From assembly GCA_964035545.1 (NCBI GenBank), contig OZ037765.1, forward strand, positions 24,856,504 to 24,920,503: a stretch of 64,000 nucleotides of DNA, given 5' to 3'. The stretch is from Bugula neritina (taxonomy: Eukaryota; Bryozoa; Gymnolaemata; Cheilostomatida; Bugulidae). Made by a program: the position numbers and the translations under genes. A model generated the notes under the pieces. The model was not told the origin of the DNA. It saw nothing but the letters and a program-made list of their open reading frames with translations, and did not search any database. Shown in pieces: positions 1-13,900 of this stretch. The first letter of the stretch is position 1, and the number at the start of each line of letters is the position of its first letter.

Positions 1-2272
1 TATTGTTATTCAGTATACACTTGATGTCCATTGTAAAAATAGTGATAGTTTATATTGCTTGCTGATGTTAACTAAAGATCACTTTTACAATGCGAACACT
101 AATTGGTCTTGAATAATTCATAATATTTTTACTAATGAAAAGTCTAGCAATTAAATTAGCACTATTTTCATACTAATTATAAACAATTTAAGACTTAAAA
201 ATTACAGCTAAAATAATATTAGGTCTAAAAGTTTAAAGGAACCTGATAACAAATTAACTTATAACACCACTAGTTATAAATATAAACAGCCAACTATTAA
301 AATTAATGGTAAAATAAAAATATTAACCTCACGATTATTTTTTCACTAGACTAATTTATATCAATATGAACATCAACATAAGTTTGTTTATAAATAGACT
401 ATATTTCACAAACAGTAATAGTGAGACTAATAACCGTTACTCATACCAATATTCCTATTGTCGGTGTGTATAACTAAAACTATAACTCAAGATATCCATA
501 TTATTAATCATTTGTAATTTATATTTTACATATAATTAAATTGATTGTTATTCTATTTCTTATGTTATAGTGATTCACTAAATTACTATTAGTATTACTA
601 ATTCTAACAGTACTACTCTAGCCTTGAGGTAGTGCCAATAAACATGGTATTAGTATTACTATTAGATTATTAGTATTAGTATCACCATTAGTATTAGAGT
701 ATTATAGAGCTTTAATAGTAACACGAACAGTAACTGTAAGTTAAAGTAACTAACACGAACAGTAACTAAGTGACTCACGAAGTAGTACTAGTTTAGAGAT
801 AGACTAAAACTAGTATAACGTTAAGTGATTAACAATAAGTATAAGTATAACAATATGAATAACATTAGCCTTAGGTTTAACTGTAAGTCATGACTGTATT
901 ACTATTAGAAGTACTACTAGTACTGTACTAGTACTACTAGTACTAGTATTGAACTTAAATAGTAATACTAATAGCTGTAGCTTTGCTATTGCCATTGGCA
1001 TTGCTTATACTTTCGACACTTGTTAAACTCAAAATCCAAGACCAAGTCCAACTCCAGTCTATGGTAATGGTTATTGGGACTCGAGAAGAGTTTAGAATTA
1101 GAGTTAGAGTAGTATTAGTACTTAGTACTACTACTAGTCTACTCTGTCAGTGTCTCTAGTCGGAGTTGGATTTGGTAAAACAAAATCGAAGCGTCTAAGT
1201 ACAAAATATAACTATACTACACAAAACAACTTTTCGAGCAAACACAGGAAACTACAATCACTGCTATATTGCAATATAAATGCTAAATTATGAATCATGA
1301 CTATGTCTATTGCTTTCGTATGTTAAATTAATTTTGTTGTGACTGTGAGTCATCTCCATCGGGTTTCTTATATCTTTTACGGAAGTCGCATCGAACATTG
1401 CGTTCCTACAATTCAGAAAAAACTGGCCACCATTAAATTGTTATATTGCTATAAAAACTAATATTATATTACAGACAAAGCGTTTATTTAATTTTTCAAA
1501 GCTAGCAAATTATATATGTTTATAAGTAAATTTTGGTTGTTACATAACATATGGGCTTTGCGGTAAAATGTCAAAAAAATTACGAGAAAGAACAACTCTA
1601 CAATCAAACCTGCTTTACATAGAAAAAGGACTATTATGTAAAAGCAATAAGCTATCTGTACCTACTGTGGGGATGCATAAGCAAGCTAATATATTTAATT
1701 AGCATTTTTATATCAAAGTCGTTTGTAATGCTTGACCTGAAAAGCTATTCAAAGACATTAAAAAATGATTGAAACATTTTGTATTCTCAATACAAATCAG
1801 AAGTAGCTTTAGCTATTCTTTTCATTATTACTCTTGGAAAGTAAATTATAATATAAAAAAATTGCTCCTTAATTTAGAACTAATTGAATATCATAATGTA
1901 ATATGATTGATCATTATTAAAAGAAAAAACTAAATTTCTTTTGTTATAGCGCACATGGCCTGATCAATATTTGAGGATCTAATACACAGAATAAGTTGGT
2001 CAACAGCATAAACTTGGGCTTGAGAAAAAAATTAGTTTTTCTTATACACAGACATAAGCCAAAAAGGCAAGTGATGGCATCAATAATTTTTCTTATTTAT
2101 CTAAATAAATTTATTAGATTTAAAAATTTTTAGACAATATTCAGTTCGGTAAAAAAAGTACATTATAAAACCATATTACATAATGATTAAAATCAGCACA
2201 ATGTACACATATCTAGTCTCTACAGTGAACATTTTACCACAATATAATTCCATCCTTTTAATATGATATCCC
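1..2272. other. Intergenic AT-rich region downstream of HSPBP1
   Basis: I find no exon-like open frame with splice signals here on either strand. From about 560 to 1140 there is a cluster of imperfect TAG/TAT/ACT trinucleotide-type repeats. The right part (about 2000-2272) is probably the 3' UTR of HSPBP1, which is read from the minus strand. A minus-strand AATAAA-type signal lies near 2100-2115, where the plus strand shows TTTATT. Confidence 0.6.
560..1140. repeat. Imperfect ACT/AGT/TAT simple-repeat cluster
   Basis: Direct reading shows dense imperfect repetition of TAGTAT, TAGTATTACTAT and TACTAGTAC-type words. Many are self-complementary, so the tract can fold on itself. The same word family recurs near 5490-5640, 6885-7085, 50430-50870, 51505-51900 and 57835-58300. 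Confidence 0.7.
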
Positions 2273-4636
2273 TCAATGTGGAAATATTGTCTGTAGTAGC
2301 TGTTTAACCAGTGCCAACTCTTCCTGTAAAGTATACCATTATATATACATATTCAAATAAAATAATAAACAAGCACAAGATTTTAATTAGGTCAAGTAAA
2401 AGCACATTACAACATACCATTGCGTCAGCATTAATTTGAAGAAAAGACTGTCTATCGAGGAGGAATGACTGCATGTGTAGAGTTGGTTGCTGAGCTACTT
2501 TAATGGCTGCTGGGAAATCTGTGACTAGTTCAAGCAATGCATAAAACACATGTTCATGGTGAGGGGCATGTGGCTGCTTCACCATTGCTAATAGCTTCTC
2601 CACACAGCCTAAATCTGTCAGATTTTCTATAAATATCAATGGAGAGCTTAGAAGTTGCTGTCTAAATTTCCAATATGAAAACTAAAACGGTAAACACCAA
2701 ATGAGTTTAGTAGATACTTATTAGCACTTTTGCAGGTATAAATCTGCAAAAATGCACTATTGAAAAGTACTAAAAGTACAAATTGAGAAATAGCTGTTAG
2801 TTAATAATATTGATCATGCAAAATATAGCCGTACACAGCCATCGATATTTTTTAAAAACATTTAGGAAAAACATCTTTAAATGTTTGCTTTACTATCATT
2901 TGTGTAAAATAAAAAACCATTACTAGGTAACACATAATCCAGGATATAATAAGATTACAAAACTATTTCCTTACTTTTGTGCTTATCTCCATCCTTCATC
3001 AATTTAGAAAGGAAAAATGCTGCTTTAGTTTGCAATTTAGGATTGCTACTCGATTGCATGGCCTGAAACACCAACAGATAACCATCCTTTTTCACAAATA
3101 AGTCTTGTCCTTCATTAAAACCTCCGAGAAAACCTACAACACCAAATAAAATTATATTACACAAAAGTCGTCTTGGGAAATTTGTAGATTAAAGCACTCA
3201 CACTGCAAGAGATATAAAAATTGATGAAAACTATGCAAAATATTCACAGGAACTAAGTACAACAGTTGTTTATTCAACTAATCATGAATTCAGAAATCAC
3301 TGGGACGGCTGCAGAAGGAGATGAATGATATCATAATTGTGTACAGGATAAATATAACCTAAGCTTAAATCTGTAAAATCTTAAAAGAAAATCTATGCAA
3401 CACTCAATATCTAGAAAATGTTTTCATAGGCTCAAAAACTTACATGATAAGGCGTACATGGCTTTTACTTTAACCAAAGGAGATTCTGTGCCAGAATTTA
3501 CCATCTGCATCAACCTATCAAGCTGATCAGTTTCTGCCAGCAACTTTTCCTGACAGTAAGGGTTATTTTGACACAACGTAGCAATAAGATCTCCACACCG
3601 CCATTTCAAACCTTTATTTTGACTGTCCTGTAGAAGGGTGAATATTGAAAACCCTCCAATTTTATGAAAATCTATAAAAATAATAAGCAAAGAGCACATT
3701 TGTTATTTGCTTAAAGCTAAAATATTAAAAAAAGAACAAGTTAAAAATATCAAGTTAATTATAATTTATATACACATGAATAAGTTTCTGACCACAGGCC
3801 AAGTCCAGGTCATCACACCATTCTATAAGTTCCTCTAACTCTTCATAAAGTGTTTCAATTTCATCACTTGAATCATCAGATAGATTTCCAGTGTTCTCAG
3901 TTATATATTTATACAGTTTAGCTAAAATAATGTTCACTCGCTGAATGGGTCCCTCACGATTCACTGCAGCTAAGGTATTTTGTAGGAACTGGCGTCTCTA
4001 GATAAAAATATTAATTTAGATTACAAGGTAGTATACTCTAATGATTGACAAAGTAGAAGAACATTAAGTTAGAAGTAATTTGTGAATGAGGGGCAAAGCC
4101 CATGCAATTAAAACACGCACCACAGATATGATTTTAAGTTTACCCAACTACAAACCAAATAGTCAATGAAACCGAAAACCTGCCTTCTGTAACTTTATTA
4201 CATAAACAGTTACACAAAATTGATATGAAAACTTTTTAAATAACTTCACACATTTGCTTAAAATTGATTATCTCAAAACATGAATATTTGATTGTGTTGA
4301 ATAATTAGAAAAAAAATTGGTAATTTTAACTATAATATATTGCTGTAATATCAAGCTATGTTATGAAAAGAAGCAACTCCAAAGTACCTTTATGAATGTA
4401 CTTTATGAATGTTGCCCAATATTAAAACTTCTAAGCTCTATAACATGCTATTAACAATCAAACTTTCAAAAATGGCCAACATAACTAGATTCCATGTTAT
4501 TTAAATACAAATTCCAGTTTCATTAACGTACTTCTTCTGTCATTGGTTGATAGCTGGTTTCTTCAGAACTTTTATCAGTTTTAGTATGAGCAGCAGTTAA
4601 TTTGAGCACATCTTCAAGTTTTTTTGGCTGAGACAT
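2273..4636 (-). CDS. HSPBP1: HSPBP1: Hsp70-binding protein 1, nucleotide exchange factor
   Basis: A six-exon model on the minus strand: 4636-4532, 3997-3793, 3671-3444, 3133-2975, 2626-2418 and 2323-2273. All junctions are in phase and encode 318 aa; human HSPBP1 is about 359 aa. The family (Fes1/HSPBP1) is an armadillo-like cytosolic factor that releases ADP from Hsp70. The order of family landmarks is clear: an N-terminal segment with RRQFLQ, the helix ending LIEWCDDLDLACDFHKIGGF, then LKWRCGDLIATLCQNNPYCQ, YLLVFQAMQ, LGCVEKLLAMV, HHEHVFYALLELVTDFP and a final helix EELALVKQLLQTIF. The start is the first ATG after an upstream splice-like TAG, and the stop is TGA at 2275-2273. The donor of exon 2 (GTCAGA) is weak but is the only one that keeps the frame. 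The N-terminus lacks the Gly-rich tract of the human protein. The gene is in tandem with CFAP54, about 3.4 kb downstream of it. Confidence 0.95.
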
Positions 4637-5489
4637 CCTTGTCAACCTAGAAAAAAATCAATAGCAAAGAAAGATATACACACAATATTTCACCATAAAA
4701 CTCTTAAAACTGAAAATACCGTTTTCTGATAAAAATGATCTATGTTTGAGAACTTGTGAAACTTTAGTTTTCTAGAATCGAAAAGAAACCTTTTTACAGT
4801 TATAATTAAAGATATCAGATAAAATTAGGACTCACAACTGGCAAGTTAGGTAACAGGTTAATTAACAATTTTGGTTCTTGGTAATTGTTTAACCCAATAC
4901 TATTTATTAACTAAATTCGAATTTATAAACTCACACCCATGCACAAAATTTGAGCTTTGTCATGAGATTTTACCATGTGCATGATTTATCTTTAGAGTTA
5001 GCTATGTTAAACTCAATTGTATAAATACAAATCATAACATTATAACTATGAACTAAAACTTATAAATACTTTTGTGACATCAAGAACACAGGAATGTTGA
5101 CGCTATAGACTATAGTTATAAAAGTGCCTTTTTTGGCATTTTTTATATAATAATTATAAATATGATAACCTTTAGTTATAGCCATGAGGCTAACAATAAG
5201 TGAATAACATTAATAGCAATAGTTAGAGACAGCCAGTCATACTAATACTTCTACTTAATCTTATTTGTGCTTTGTGCCCTTCAACACTTTAGTGAAGAAA
5301 TTCAATTACTATATCACCATTTACCAGTATTGGCTAAAGTAATGGCAAAGACGGATTATTAGTTATTGATAATATTATTTAAATAGAGCTGAATATCATA
5401 ATCAACATTGTTAGACATATACAATAACACTAATGTTAACAAACATGAATTTTAAAATAAAAATATTTAAACTTATAATCACTTAAACT

Positions 5490-5640
5490 TGAGGCTACAA
5501 CTACTACTAATAGCAGTAATACTAGTAACAGTACTACTAATATAAGTAAAGAGTGAACTTATACTCAACCTCAATCTGTAGCACTATAAGTACTAGTAGT
5601 AGCAGTAGACGTAGCACTAGTGCTACGAGTTGAGGTTAAG
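5490..5640. repeat. ACTAGT/TAGTAG-type simple repeat
   Basis: A short tract of ACTACTAATAG, TAGTAAC and AGTAGTAGCAG words with internal self-complementarity. It belongs to the same low-complexity family as other intergenic clusters in the window. Confidence 0.6.
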
Positions 5641-5869
5641 TATAAATATTGAATTCACCTTGTGAAAAGTGGAACACTCTGCTAACACCTACAGGCACAA
5701 AATTATGAGTGCCTCTTATGTTTTTTTTTTTGAGTTTATCATATGTTGAAATAAATCTATTCTAGTATGTAGCTAAGTTTGAATATTTTAATTGTAATGT
5801 ACAGGGTTTTAGCACATAGCTAAGCTAAGTTTGTGTTATGAGGTGGTATCCTCAAATATCTAATGCTTC

Positions 5870-6715
5870 GAGTGAGAAAACTGTTGCGAAAGGTCTGTGA
5901 AGATGCAGAAATAGATGTTGGTTCTCCTCTCTTAGCAGATCAAATTTTTATTGACCAGTTTAATTTAATAGTTCATCATAAGCAAATGAAAGCGTTTTAT
6001 GGCACTCTTCATCCAAAAGTATTCTCATCAACTAAGTTAACCTGTGGTCGCTTCATCGGCTCGCAAGTTTTAATCTGTAATTCAGTGCGAGCCTCACTTA
6101 TGCCACATTTTCCTTTGAGGTTAGCAATAAACCTGGTGGCTTGATTTTGAACAGGTTTAATTTCCTCACAGGCATTTTTGATAGTTGGATCCCACAATGT
6201 GCCTGCATACTCAAGGATAGGTCTACATAGACTTAGGTAGGCAATTAATTTTGCCTTCATGGGTGCATTGTAGATCGTATGTTTGGTACAGCCAAGTATT
6301 CTGCTCGCATTGTTGACTTTAGATGTAATTTATTTGTCAAACTTCAGATCAGACTGCATGATTACACCAAGATATTTGGCCTCTCCAACTGTTTTGAGAG
6401 TGGTGTCACCAAGTGTATATAGATGGGAGGTATCATTAGTTTTTTACCAAATTAATAACCTCGCACTTATCAGTATTAAATGACATTTTTTATTCAAGTG
6501 ACCAGCTATAAAGTGAGTCTAGGTCTCTCTGAAAGGCTTGCTGTTGCATTTCATTGTTAACTTTAGCATATAGTTATATAAGTGCGTCGGCGGATATAGA
6601 CTAACTCTGCATCAAACAGATTGAAGGAGATCATTAATGTAGATTAGAAAAAGTGCTGGCCCAAGAACTGACCCTTGACTCCAGATGTTACACCTAGTTC
6701 AGATGATTCCGTCCC
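5870..6715 (-). mobile_element. Degenerate non-LTR retrotransposon (LINE) fragment, reverse transcriptase C-terminal half
   Basis: The minus strand translates to recognisable reverse-transcriptase landmarks in order: QGSVLGPALFLIYINDLL (near 6625-6680), a degraded catalytic ADD box where the frame breaks (near 6575-6595), FQRDLDSLYSW and MSFNTDKCEVI (near 6460-6535), EAKYLGV (near 6365-6385), LCRPILEYAGTLWDP (near 6190-6230) and a tail resembling LLMRILLDEECH. Stops and frameshifts interrupt it at several points, so it is a dead 5'-truncated copy. The endonuclease and 3' tail are not visible. The motif set is of the Jockey/CR1-like group; the exact clade is not assignable by eye. Confidence 0.85.
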
Positions 6716-6884
6716 TTCATTCTTCAAGTTGACATTTTCCCTTTTTAACTTTTTTTCATTTTAAGATGCCTAACTTAAAAACAAAACTAAAAGTGAATCA
6801 CTGCCAATGTGTGAGTGCTACTAAATCAGCATTAGAATATGCAAAACTTCAATTAAATCAAGAGTAAAACAAAACTACTACCAG

Positions 6885-7085
6885 TACCTAAAGTACTAGA
6901 AGAGTACTAGAACTACTACTACTAGTACTAGCACTACTAGAAAACAAGCTAAAAGTTGGCACAATCACATGACACATGTAATAGTAATTCAGTAATTGCA
7001 TGATGTATTATTAGTATTAGTATTACTATTTCTATCAGTATTGCATTTACAGTTACAGCATTACTATTAGTTCATCATAATCGTC
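6885..7085. repeat. TAGTAT/ACTAGT simple-repeat cluster
   Basis: Imperfect tandem ACTAGTACTAG and TAGTATTAGTATTACTATT words upstream of the LINE fragment. No coding or RNA feature is seen. Confidence 0.6.
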
Positions 7086-7555
7086 ATGATCATGCAATTG
7101 GCATTCGCATTGCATGCGTGTAAACAGTAAAATGCAACATCAACTAACTTAAACTATCAGTATCAGCTTACATTGATTGTTGATAATTTCATAAATTTAA
7201 TGTAATTGTAAGCTTTTAAAATTTAATAAATATTATATTCATATTGATATTAACATAATGAATAAAATTTTACAACCGTGACATGAGCATTTCAAACACT
7301 GAACTAGAAATAATTATTTTCCAGTTCATTTATCTCCAAGGTAAAATTTAGCACGTGCGCCTCAATAATATTCGATTCGTCATAATAATAATATAGTATT
7401 GTCTCTATTATATCATGATCGTCCACTGGATATCGCACGGAAATGTGCAGCGATCAGAGTGGGTAAAGAGTTATGCTCCCTGTAATTTGTGCATTAATAA
7501 ATACATTATGTAGCCTTTGAGATTATTTTTATTATAATATACAAGTATTTGTGAC

Positions 7556-7582
7556 TTGTGCGTGCGTGCGTGCGCGCGTGTG
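7556..7582. repeat. Short GTGC/GCGC microsatellite
   Basis: A run of alternating GTGC, GCGC and GTGTG units, purine-pyrimidine alternating and therefore potentially Z-DNA prone. It lies about 410 bp beyond the CFAP54 stop codon. Confidence 0.6.
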
Positions 7583-7992
7583 AAATTGGTAGCAAAAGTA
7601 GCTCTCTAACACACTGTCTGAAAAAGCAAGTTCTCTCAAATATGGCACCATAATTTAAAAGGTCAAGCTATGCTAAAGTCGGCATTGTTCTTATACCTAT
7701 TCTAGATGCAGCTTTAGCAGAGCAACACCATTTGCTCATTTTCTGTAACTGAAAAAAAAACAAAGTTTGTGAATAGGAAAACTTCCATATATTATACAAC
7801 CAGGCAATCTTTACATGAAGTATAACAAGCTGGATAATTTAAAATAGAAACAGTTCGTAATTTTGCCAAATTAAATAAAAATGTTTTAAAATAAACTGAG
7901 CAATACATGTCTAAATTATAAAGCAATCGTCAAGGTCATACATATGCAATAAAAACAATCACCCCATATAATATGAAATAAACATATGGGAG

Positions 7993-10900
7993 TTATCCCA
8001 TTCTGGAATAAGGAACTGCCTTCACCAGCCATGTAAGCAGTTTACTATGAGTCAGGGTGTGTCCATACAATGGGTTGAATATTCTTTCAAGCGATTTTAT
8101 ATTTCCATGGGTAATGTCAAATGGTATCTGAAATTATATCATAGACATTAAACTAGAAGAATTTCAACAGCGAAACTCAACCAACATAGAAATATATAAA
8201 AAGATAATAGAAAAACTGACATAATTTTAATACAAAGTACTGTAGGAGAAAGTTTTTATGCTTATTTTTTGTAAGTTTAATAAATGTTTCAAGAAATATG
8301 TAGTTTAAACACTACATGCAGCCCTTAGCAGTGACTAGTGCCTGATTATCTCCAATTATTAGCTAATTTACAAAATAGCTTGAATGGAAGTTTAATATCA
8401 GGTGTTAATTTTAATTGGATAAACAGAAGTGCATAGACCTTTTGAAATATAGCATTAATTTACAACATTGCATTTATTTAATTATGTATTAATAATTAAT
8501 GTTTGTTAACATTGTATTCATTATGAGAATACATGCTTACGTATGTGCACGAATAATGACTAGTTCATTTCTAACTTATTTATTTGTTACAAAATCATGC
8601 AGTAGTATTATGTACTACACACAAATTGTTCTAGAGGGTAGTGTTGACCCTCCCTACCTTCACGAGTTCTGTTGTAAGATCAGATGGTGTTTTATCAAGT
8701 TTATCTTTTTCAGTTCGAGCTTGCTCTAACTTAGGAGTAGAAGGTTTGTTTTCCACAACAGTCCCTGTATTAGCAGATGCAAATGTCTCCACTTCCCCAG
8801 CTTCAACTTCTGGTTGCAAAGATGGCCATTCCAGACCAAAGAGCTTATAAATCTCATTCATACACTGACGCACCATTCCCTAAAAAAAATGATTGAGCAT
8901 GTAACTTATATGCATCACAACACATCAAGTTTCAAAATCTGTCAAGTTGAGCTACAGATTTTTATAGCAAATCAAATTACAAGAATTATATGTGAAATAT
9001 TGATTATAAAAACATCGAATTTTCACCTGAAACTATTGTATAACCTTCAAAATGTCACCAGACTGTGAAACAGTATATTAAAGTGATCGAAAAATTATAA
9101 CCACTTTGGATATCATTCAGATTAAAAAACACTCCACTATAATAAAATTTTGAGATTTTGTGTATGCATTGAAGTTAGATTTCCGAGAGCTATGAAAAAG
9201 TTACCCATTGTTGTATTGGGATTTTCAATTTAGTTATAGTTATTTTCTCTTGCTATTAAAGGGCGCAAAACTCTGCTCGGGTACTGTAGTGGCCTGTATG
9301 AATGTAACAAGTATAAAAGAGAGTATGTATGAGAGAGAACCGTGATTGAAGATTGGGGATTGAGGATTGAGGACAGAGAATTAAGGAGGGACAATAGAGA
9401 CAGAACTTGTGTGTATGAACGCAATAGAATGTGTTAGGGTGTGTTAGTGAGTGCTTGCCCAGGATCCTAGACTGTGTAACACCACTGGAGCTAGAGTTGC
9501 CTCAAAAGCCAAACCAAGTAACCGGAAGGCTACAACCTAATGTATTAATTGGTGAGCTCACATTAACTCCAAGGTTACAACACCTTAACCCTCAGGCTTT
9601 AGATTATCGTTTTATTAAGCTGTTGTGTCTACCAGGATCCTTTCAATCTATCATAACATTATTAGAAACTGATAGTTGGCTTACCTCAATAGCTTCATCT
9701 TTTTTCAACTTTGGTGAGACAGGTTTCAATTTAGCTGCTGACTTAGACTTAGGACCTTTACCACCAACAGAAGTGCCGGCAGATGCAGTGACAACTGAAG
9801 GTGCTCGCCGCATCACATGTGGAGCTCCCGCCCCAGAGTCTACTAATGCCATCTCCGCCTTCTGCAGTACATCTATGAGGCTGCAAAACATTTAAAGTTT
9901 CATGAGTGTTAATTTTACTTGAAGTGAGCATATAATTTCAACAAAACTTTTAGCCTATATATTTGAAATTTTTGCAAGTAGGTGGTAGGTGCATTAAAAA
10001 CCTGTCATGGAGTTCGAACAGCTGATGTTTTGGTATTTTACACAGCCCAGCATAAGACCTCATCACTCTTTTATCTGAAGAATCCTTCTTCACCAAAGCA
10101 AATAGTAAGTACACCAATCTAAAACAAATATACATAAGAGTAATAGGCAGCTGCATTAATTACTAAATTTAAGATTTTAAGGCAATGGACTGAATTAATT
10201 ACAGTCAAAGCTTTAAATATTTAAATTTGCATTTGGTTGTCATTTAATGCGGTTAATAAAATATTACCCATCAGCATGAGCTGTATCATTGCCATTGAAG
10301 ATGGGGGAATACCACTGTAATGTGACCTCATTCTCACTTGGCAGAACAGCAACAGTCTCTGTCCCTGTGTTAATTAGACTCTCAGAGGTAGCTCTTCCAA
10401 AGTCTACAACACAAAACAACAAGTACTTCACCAAAGCAAGCTGATACTTCAATAAGCCAAGTAAAATACAACATGTCTAAGTAGAATTTGGTAACAAAAA
10501 TTACAAATAGCAAAATTTACAAAATATTTGCATAAAAAAGAGTTGAGGGGTTGTGAAGAATATAAGCAGCTAAGACTAATGTCATACTAATGGAAACAAA
10601 GATGTCTACTTTATTATTGTATGGTGAAAATAAATGCAAGCTTAGAAAATTGTACATTATTTAAGCGGAGACAACTTAACACAATGCTTATCTATTACAC
10701 CATGTTTAATTAACTGTAATATGGAAGAATACCTGGAACAGGTGCTAGCTGCTGGGTGTCGGAAGTCAGCTCTGCACTGGACGTAGCTGCAAAAGTTGCT
10801 GAGTTGGCAGCATAGTCAGTACTGATAACTCTAACTAGAGGTGGCCTGAATTGTTGAGAATCACTCAACCTTGTTAGATTAGGAGCTAAGGCTTTGGGTG

Positions 10901-13900
10901 GTGCTGGTGCCACACAGTTGGATTTGTAGAACTAAAAAGCCACACATAGAACATAATTAGTATAAATAAATATGATAACATTACTATTATATGATGAACC
11001 AATTTATGCAACCTATTAGAAATACGCCTACTTTATACAAAGTTATATAAACAAGGCTAGCCAACACACTTAGATCAAGCAAAGCTTAAAATTTTAAAAA
11101 AACACATATATAGCAATGTAACCACAACTAATTTGAACTTTTTAGCTGGTACCAAATACACTTAATTCTAAAATTGCACATAAGTAAAGCACAAGATATA
11201 TGTAGTAACAGCATATATTATGTTATCACTATTAAATAAAAATAAGAGAATTGATTTACTGGTAAGTATTCATGAAAGAACATGTGATTTGCTGCTGTCC
11301 TTTGAGTGTAGAACCCGGAGAATAGCGTGTATCTGACACTTTGATCAGCACTCTGATCAGTGCTCATCGAATTGTTTGTGTGTAACACCGTCAGGCTAGA
11401 ATGGCTGGAAGCTCTCCTCAATATATTCTGATAGCCTAAAACGTAATATTAACACCACCATTATAGCAGCCTTACAGATTCTTAGAATATCTCAAGTTCA
11501 GGTAGAATTGAGCAGCATTACAAGTTGCTGGACTATGAGATGAACTAATTCAATTCTAAACCCAAATCACAGCTGAGCAGTCATCTAAATACCTCTACAG
11601 TTTTATTATTTGTAAACCACACAATTGCTGAAGACTCTCTTTGCAATTTGTATATTAAATCATTGTATTATATTTTAATGCAACAGCTAAACCGACAAGC
11701 AACGCTACCATATATATCTTCTCACTTGGTAGCATATAATCAAAGCAAGCTGCAAGCATTAATATACGAGGGCTCAGTGCTGGTTAACAATCGACCAGGA
11801 AGCCGATTGTATTACGGTGTTACTGCAATATGTAATCAACCAACACCAACCATTGTTATAGAAAATTGGCGGTAAATCATTCACGAGACATTGTATTTTA
11901 TCTAATATCTTAAGACATGTTGCCTATTTTAAAAGCAAGAAATTTTCATTTAATCAGTTATTGCATTTTGAAAATAATAAAACTCTTACCAAGGTAATGA
12001 ATCCAGTTAAGGTCAACAGTTTCTTCTTGCGCATCACACAGAATATCGTCATAAGTTCTAACTTTCTTAGGCTCCATGCTTTCAACCAGTGGGGCCATTT
12101 GTTCCTCTACCCAATCTACAATTTCCATAACATGTATAATATGGCAAGAGAGTCTACAGAATGCTTATTGTGTAGATTCGTGTTCAACATGAGATGCTTT
12201 GAGAAACCTGGAAGACCTTGATCAATCTACAATTGGACAAAATAAAACACAGTAATAATATAATAACTATACATGGCTAAATAATAAATTTATACATAAG
12301 AAAGGCATTGCGATATTTCAAACCTTTATAGACATGTCTTTGCTCTCCAATGACATAGTCGCCTAACAAGTCTAATGCCATGAACTGAGGCACATCAATC
12401 CAAGAGTCTTGAGCAGGACTTGACTTGGTAGCCGAAAGGTCTCCATTTATCTTCGCCAACGAAAGCTGACAGGAAGCAGTCTGTGCTGCACACTTTATTG
12501 CAACAAAAGCGGCAAACTTCTCTCTTTCTGGTTCACTGACAATGACTTCCTTTTGCTTTCTTCTAGAACGTTCTTTGTTTGGAGACAGTTTCTCCTTAAT
12601 TTTAAAATATAAACACATATTCAAAGCCCTATATAAATACAGCCAGAAAAATCGAACAACATGTGAACACAAATAATTCTTAAAACCTTTCAAAACAAAA
12701 CCACCAAATAAAAGTAATCAAATGTCATCAAATAAACATTTAATTACTCAATAAACAGAAACTTACTGAATATGCTGCATACAGATAAGTAGCAGCAACT
12801 AACTTATGCATATAGCGAGAGTTTTTACTAACTCTGAACCCTGAAGCCAACTAAAATATGATAGAAGCATTGAAGCACAAGCATCTTTCTTGATTAACTT
12901 TTCCTGTGATGTTTATTAATTTATATCACAGTACAGATAGTATAAATGCAGTTACAAAAACTTTGAATCAGGACTGATAAACTTGTTGTAATATATACAG
13001 TATACACAAATACATTCAAATCCTAGAGTTGCACACTAACTGTATAACAGATTATTTTAGACTTTTATAAAGCAGTAATGTATTAAATGCCTTAATAGAG
13101 TTATGCTGCCAAATGCTGAGCTAGAGCCTCAAAGTTAATTTTATAGGAGACTGGAGCAATTTTTAAAAACTGTGTAACTTTGAATCTTATTATTCTAAAG
13201 ACATGCATCTAGTATAATCTTACTTCAACTTTATGCACAGAAGAAACTACCAATGTGCAAGTAGCAGAGGGATGGTTGGTTGACAGGGAATATAACAAAG
13301 TAAACAAATCACTCAACTCCTAACATAGTAAAAATGGAAGGCATGGGAATTCAGTGTTGTTATTGTGCAGATGTTAAAGATTCACCCTGGGTAATAAGGT
13401 GTGATATATATTGTATGGTACCTCAGTAGTGATCTCAAGAATACATTCTAATACTTGGAGTTCTCCCTGTATCAAAGTTGCCAAATAGATTGTAGGAATT
13501 ATTTTTTCCTAGTAAAAAAAGAGTTCTAAAAGTTGATTTTTACAAATATTGACAACATACTGTAGTAGTGCTCACCTTTTTCTTCGGTTTAACAACTGCA
13601 GACCTCGTTGAACTCTGTGCAGTAAATCCACTAGCCAAGGAAGATGTGTCATCAAATGCTGATATGGTGTCATCTCTGTCATATGTTGCAGTCTCACTAG
13701 TGAGCTGATCCATAGACTGTGATGGTGGCACTACACCATGGGCATTCTCACTGCTGTGTAGGTAGATTAGTGCTATTTCCATATAAGCTTGCCTTATCAG
13801 ACTACAAAAAGTATCATGTCATTGCAAATAGCCAATAATTACTGCAAATAATTTTAGCATGCAGTGCCCAACAAGTGCATACTGAATAAAGTCATAAGAC

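Larger units (their letters stand above)
4637..7992. other. Intergenic region between CFAP54 and HSPBP1 (both minus)
   Basis: This 3.4-kb space holds the HSPBP1 promoter side and the CFAP54 3' UTR side. The contents I can name are simple-repeat clusters (about 5490-5640 and 6885-7085), a degenerate LINE fragment (about 5870-6715) and a short GTGC/GCGC run (7556-7582). A plus-strand open frame at 5863-6144 is explained by the LINE fragment on the other strand. I see no host gene. Confidence 0.6.

Noticed and set aside
5863-6144. A 93-codon plus-strand open frame
   Set aside because: It is the complement of the LINE reverse-transcriptase tail read on the minus strand and has no independent support.
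12227-12238. A second acceptor upstream of CFAP54 exon 57 with the same TTGTAG/ATTG sequence
   Set aside because: Using it gives an immediate in-frame TGA; the copy at 12116-12121 keeps the frame open.
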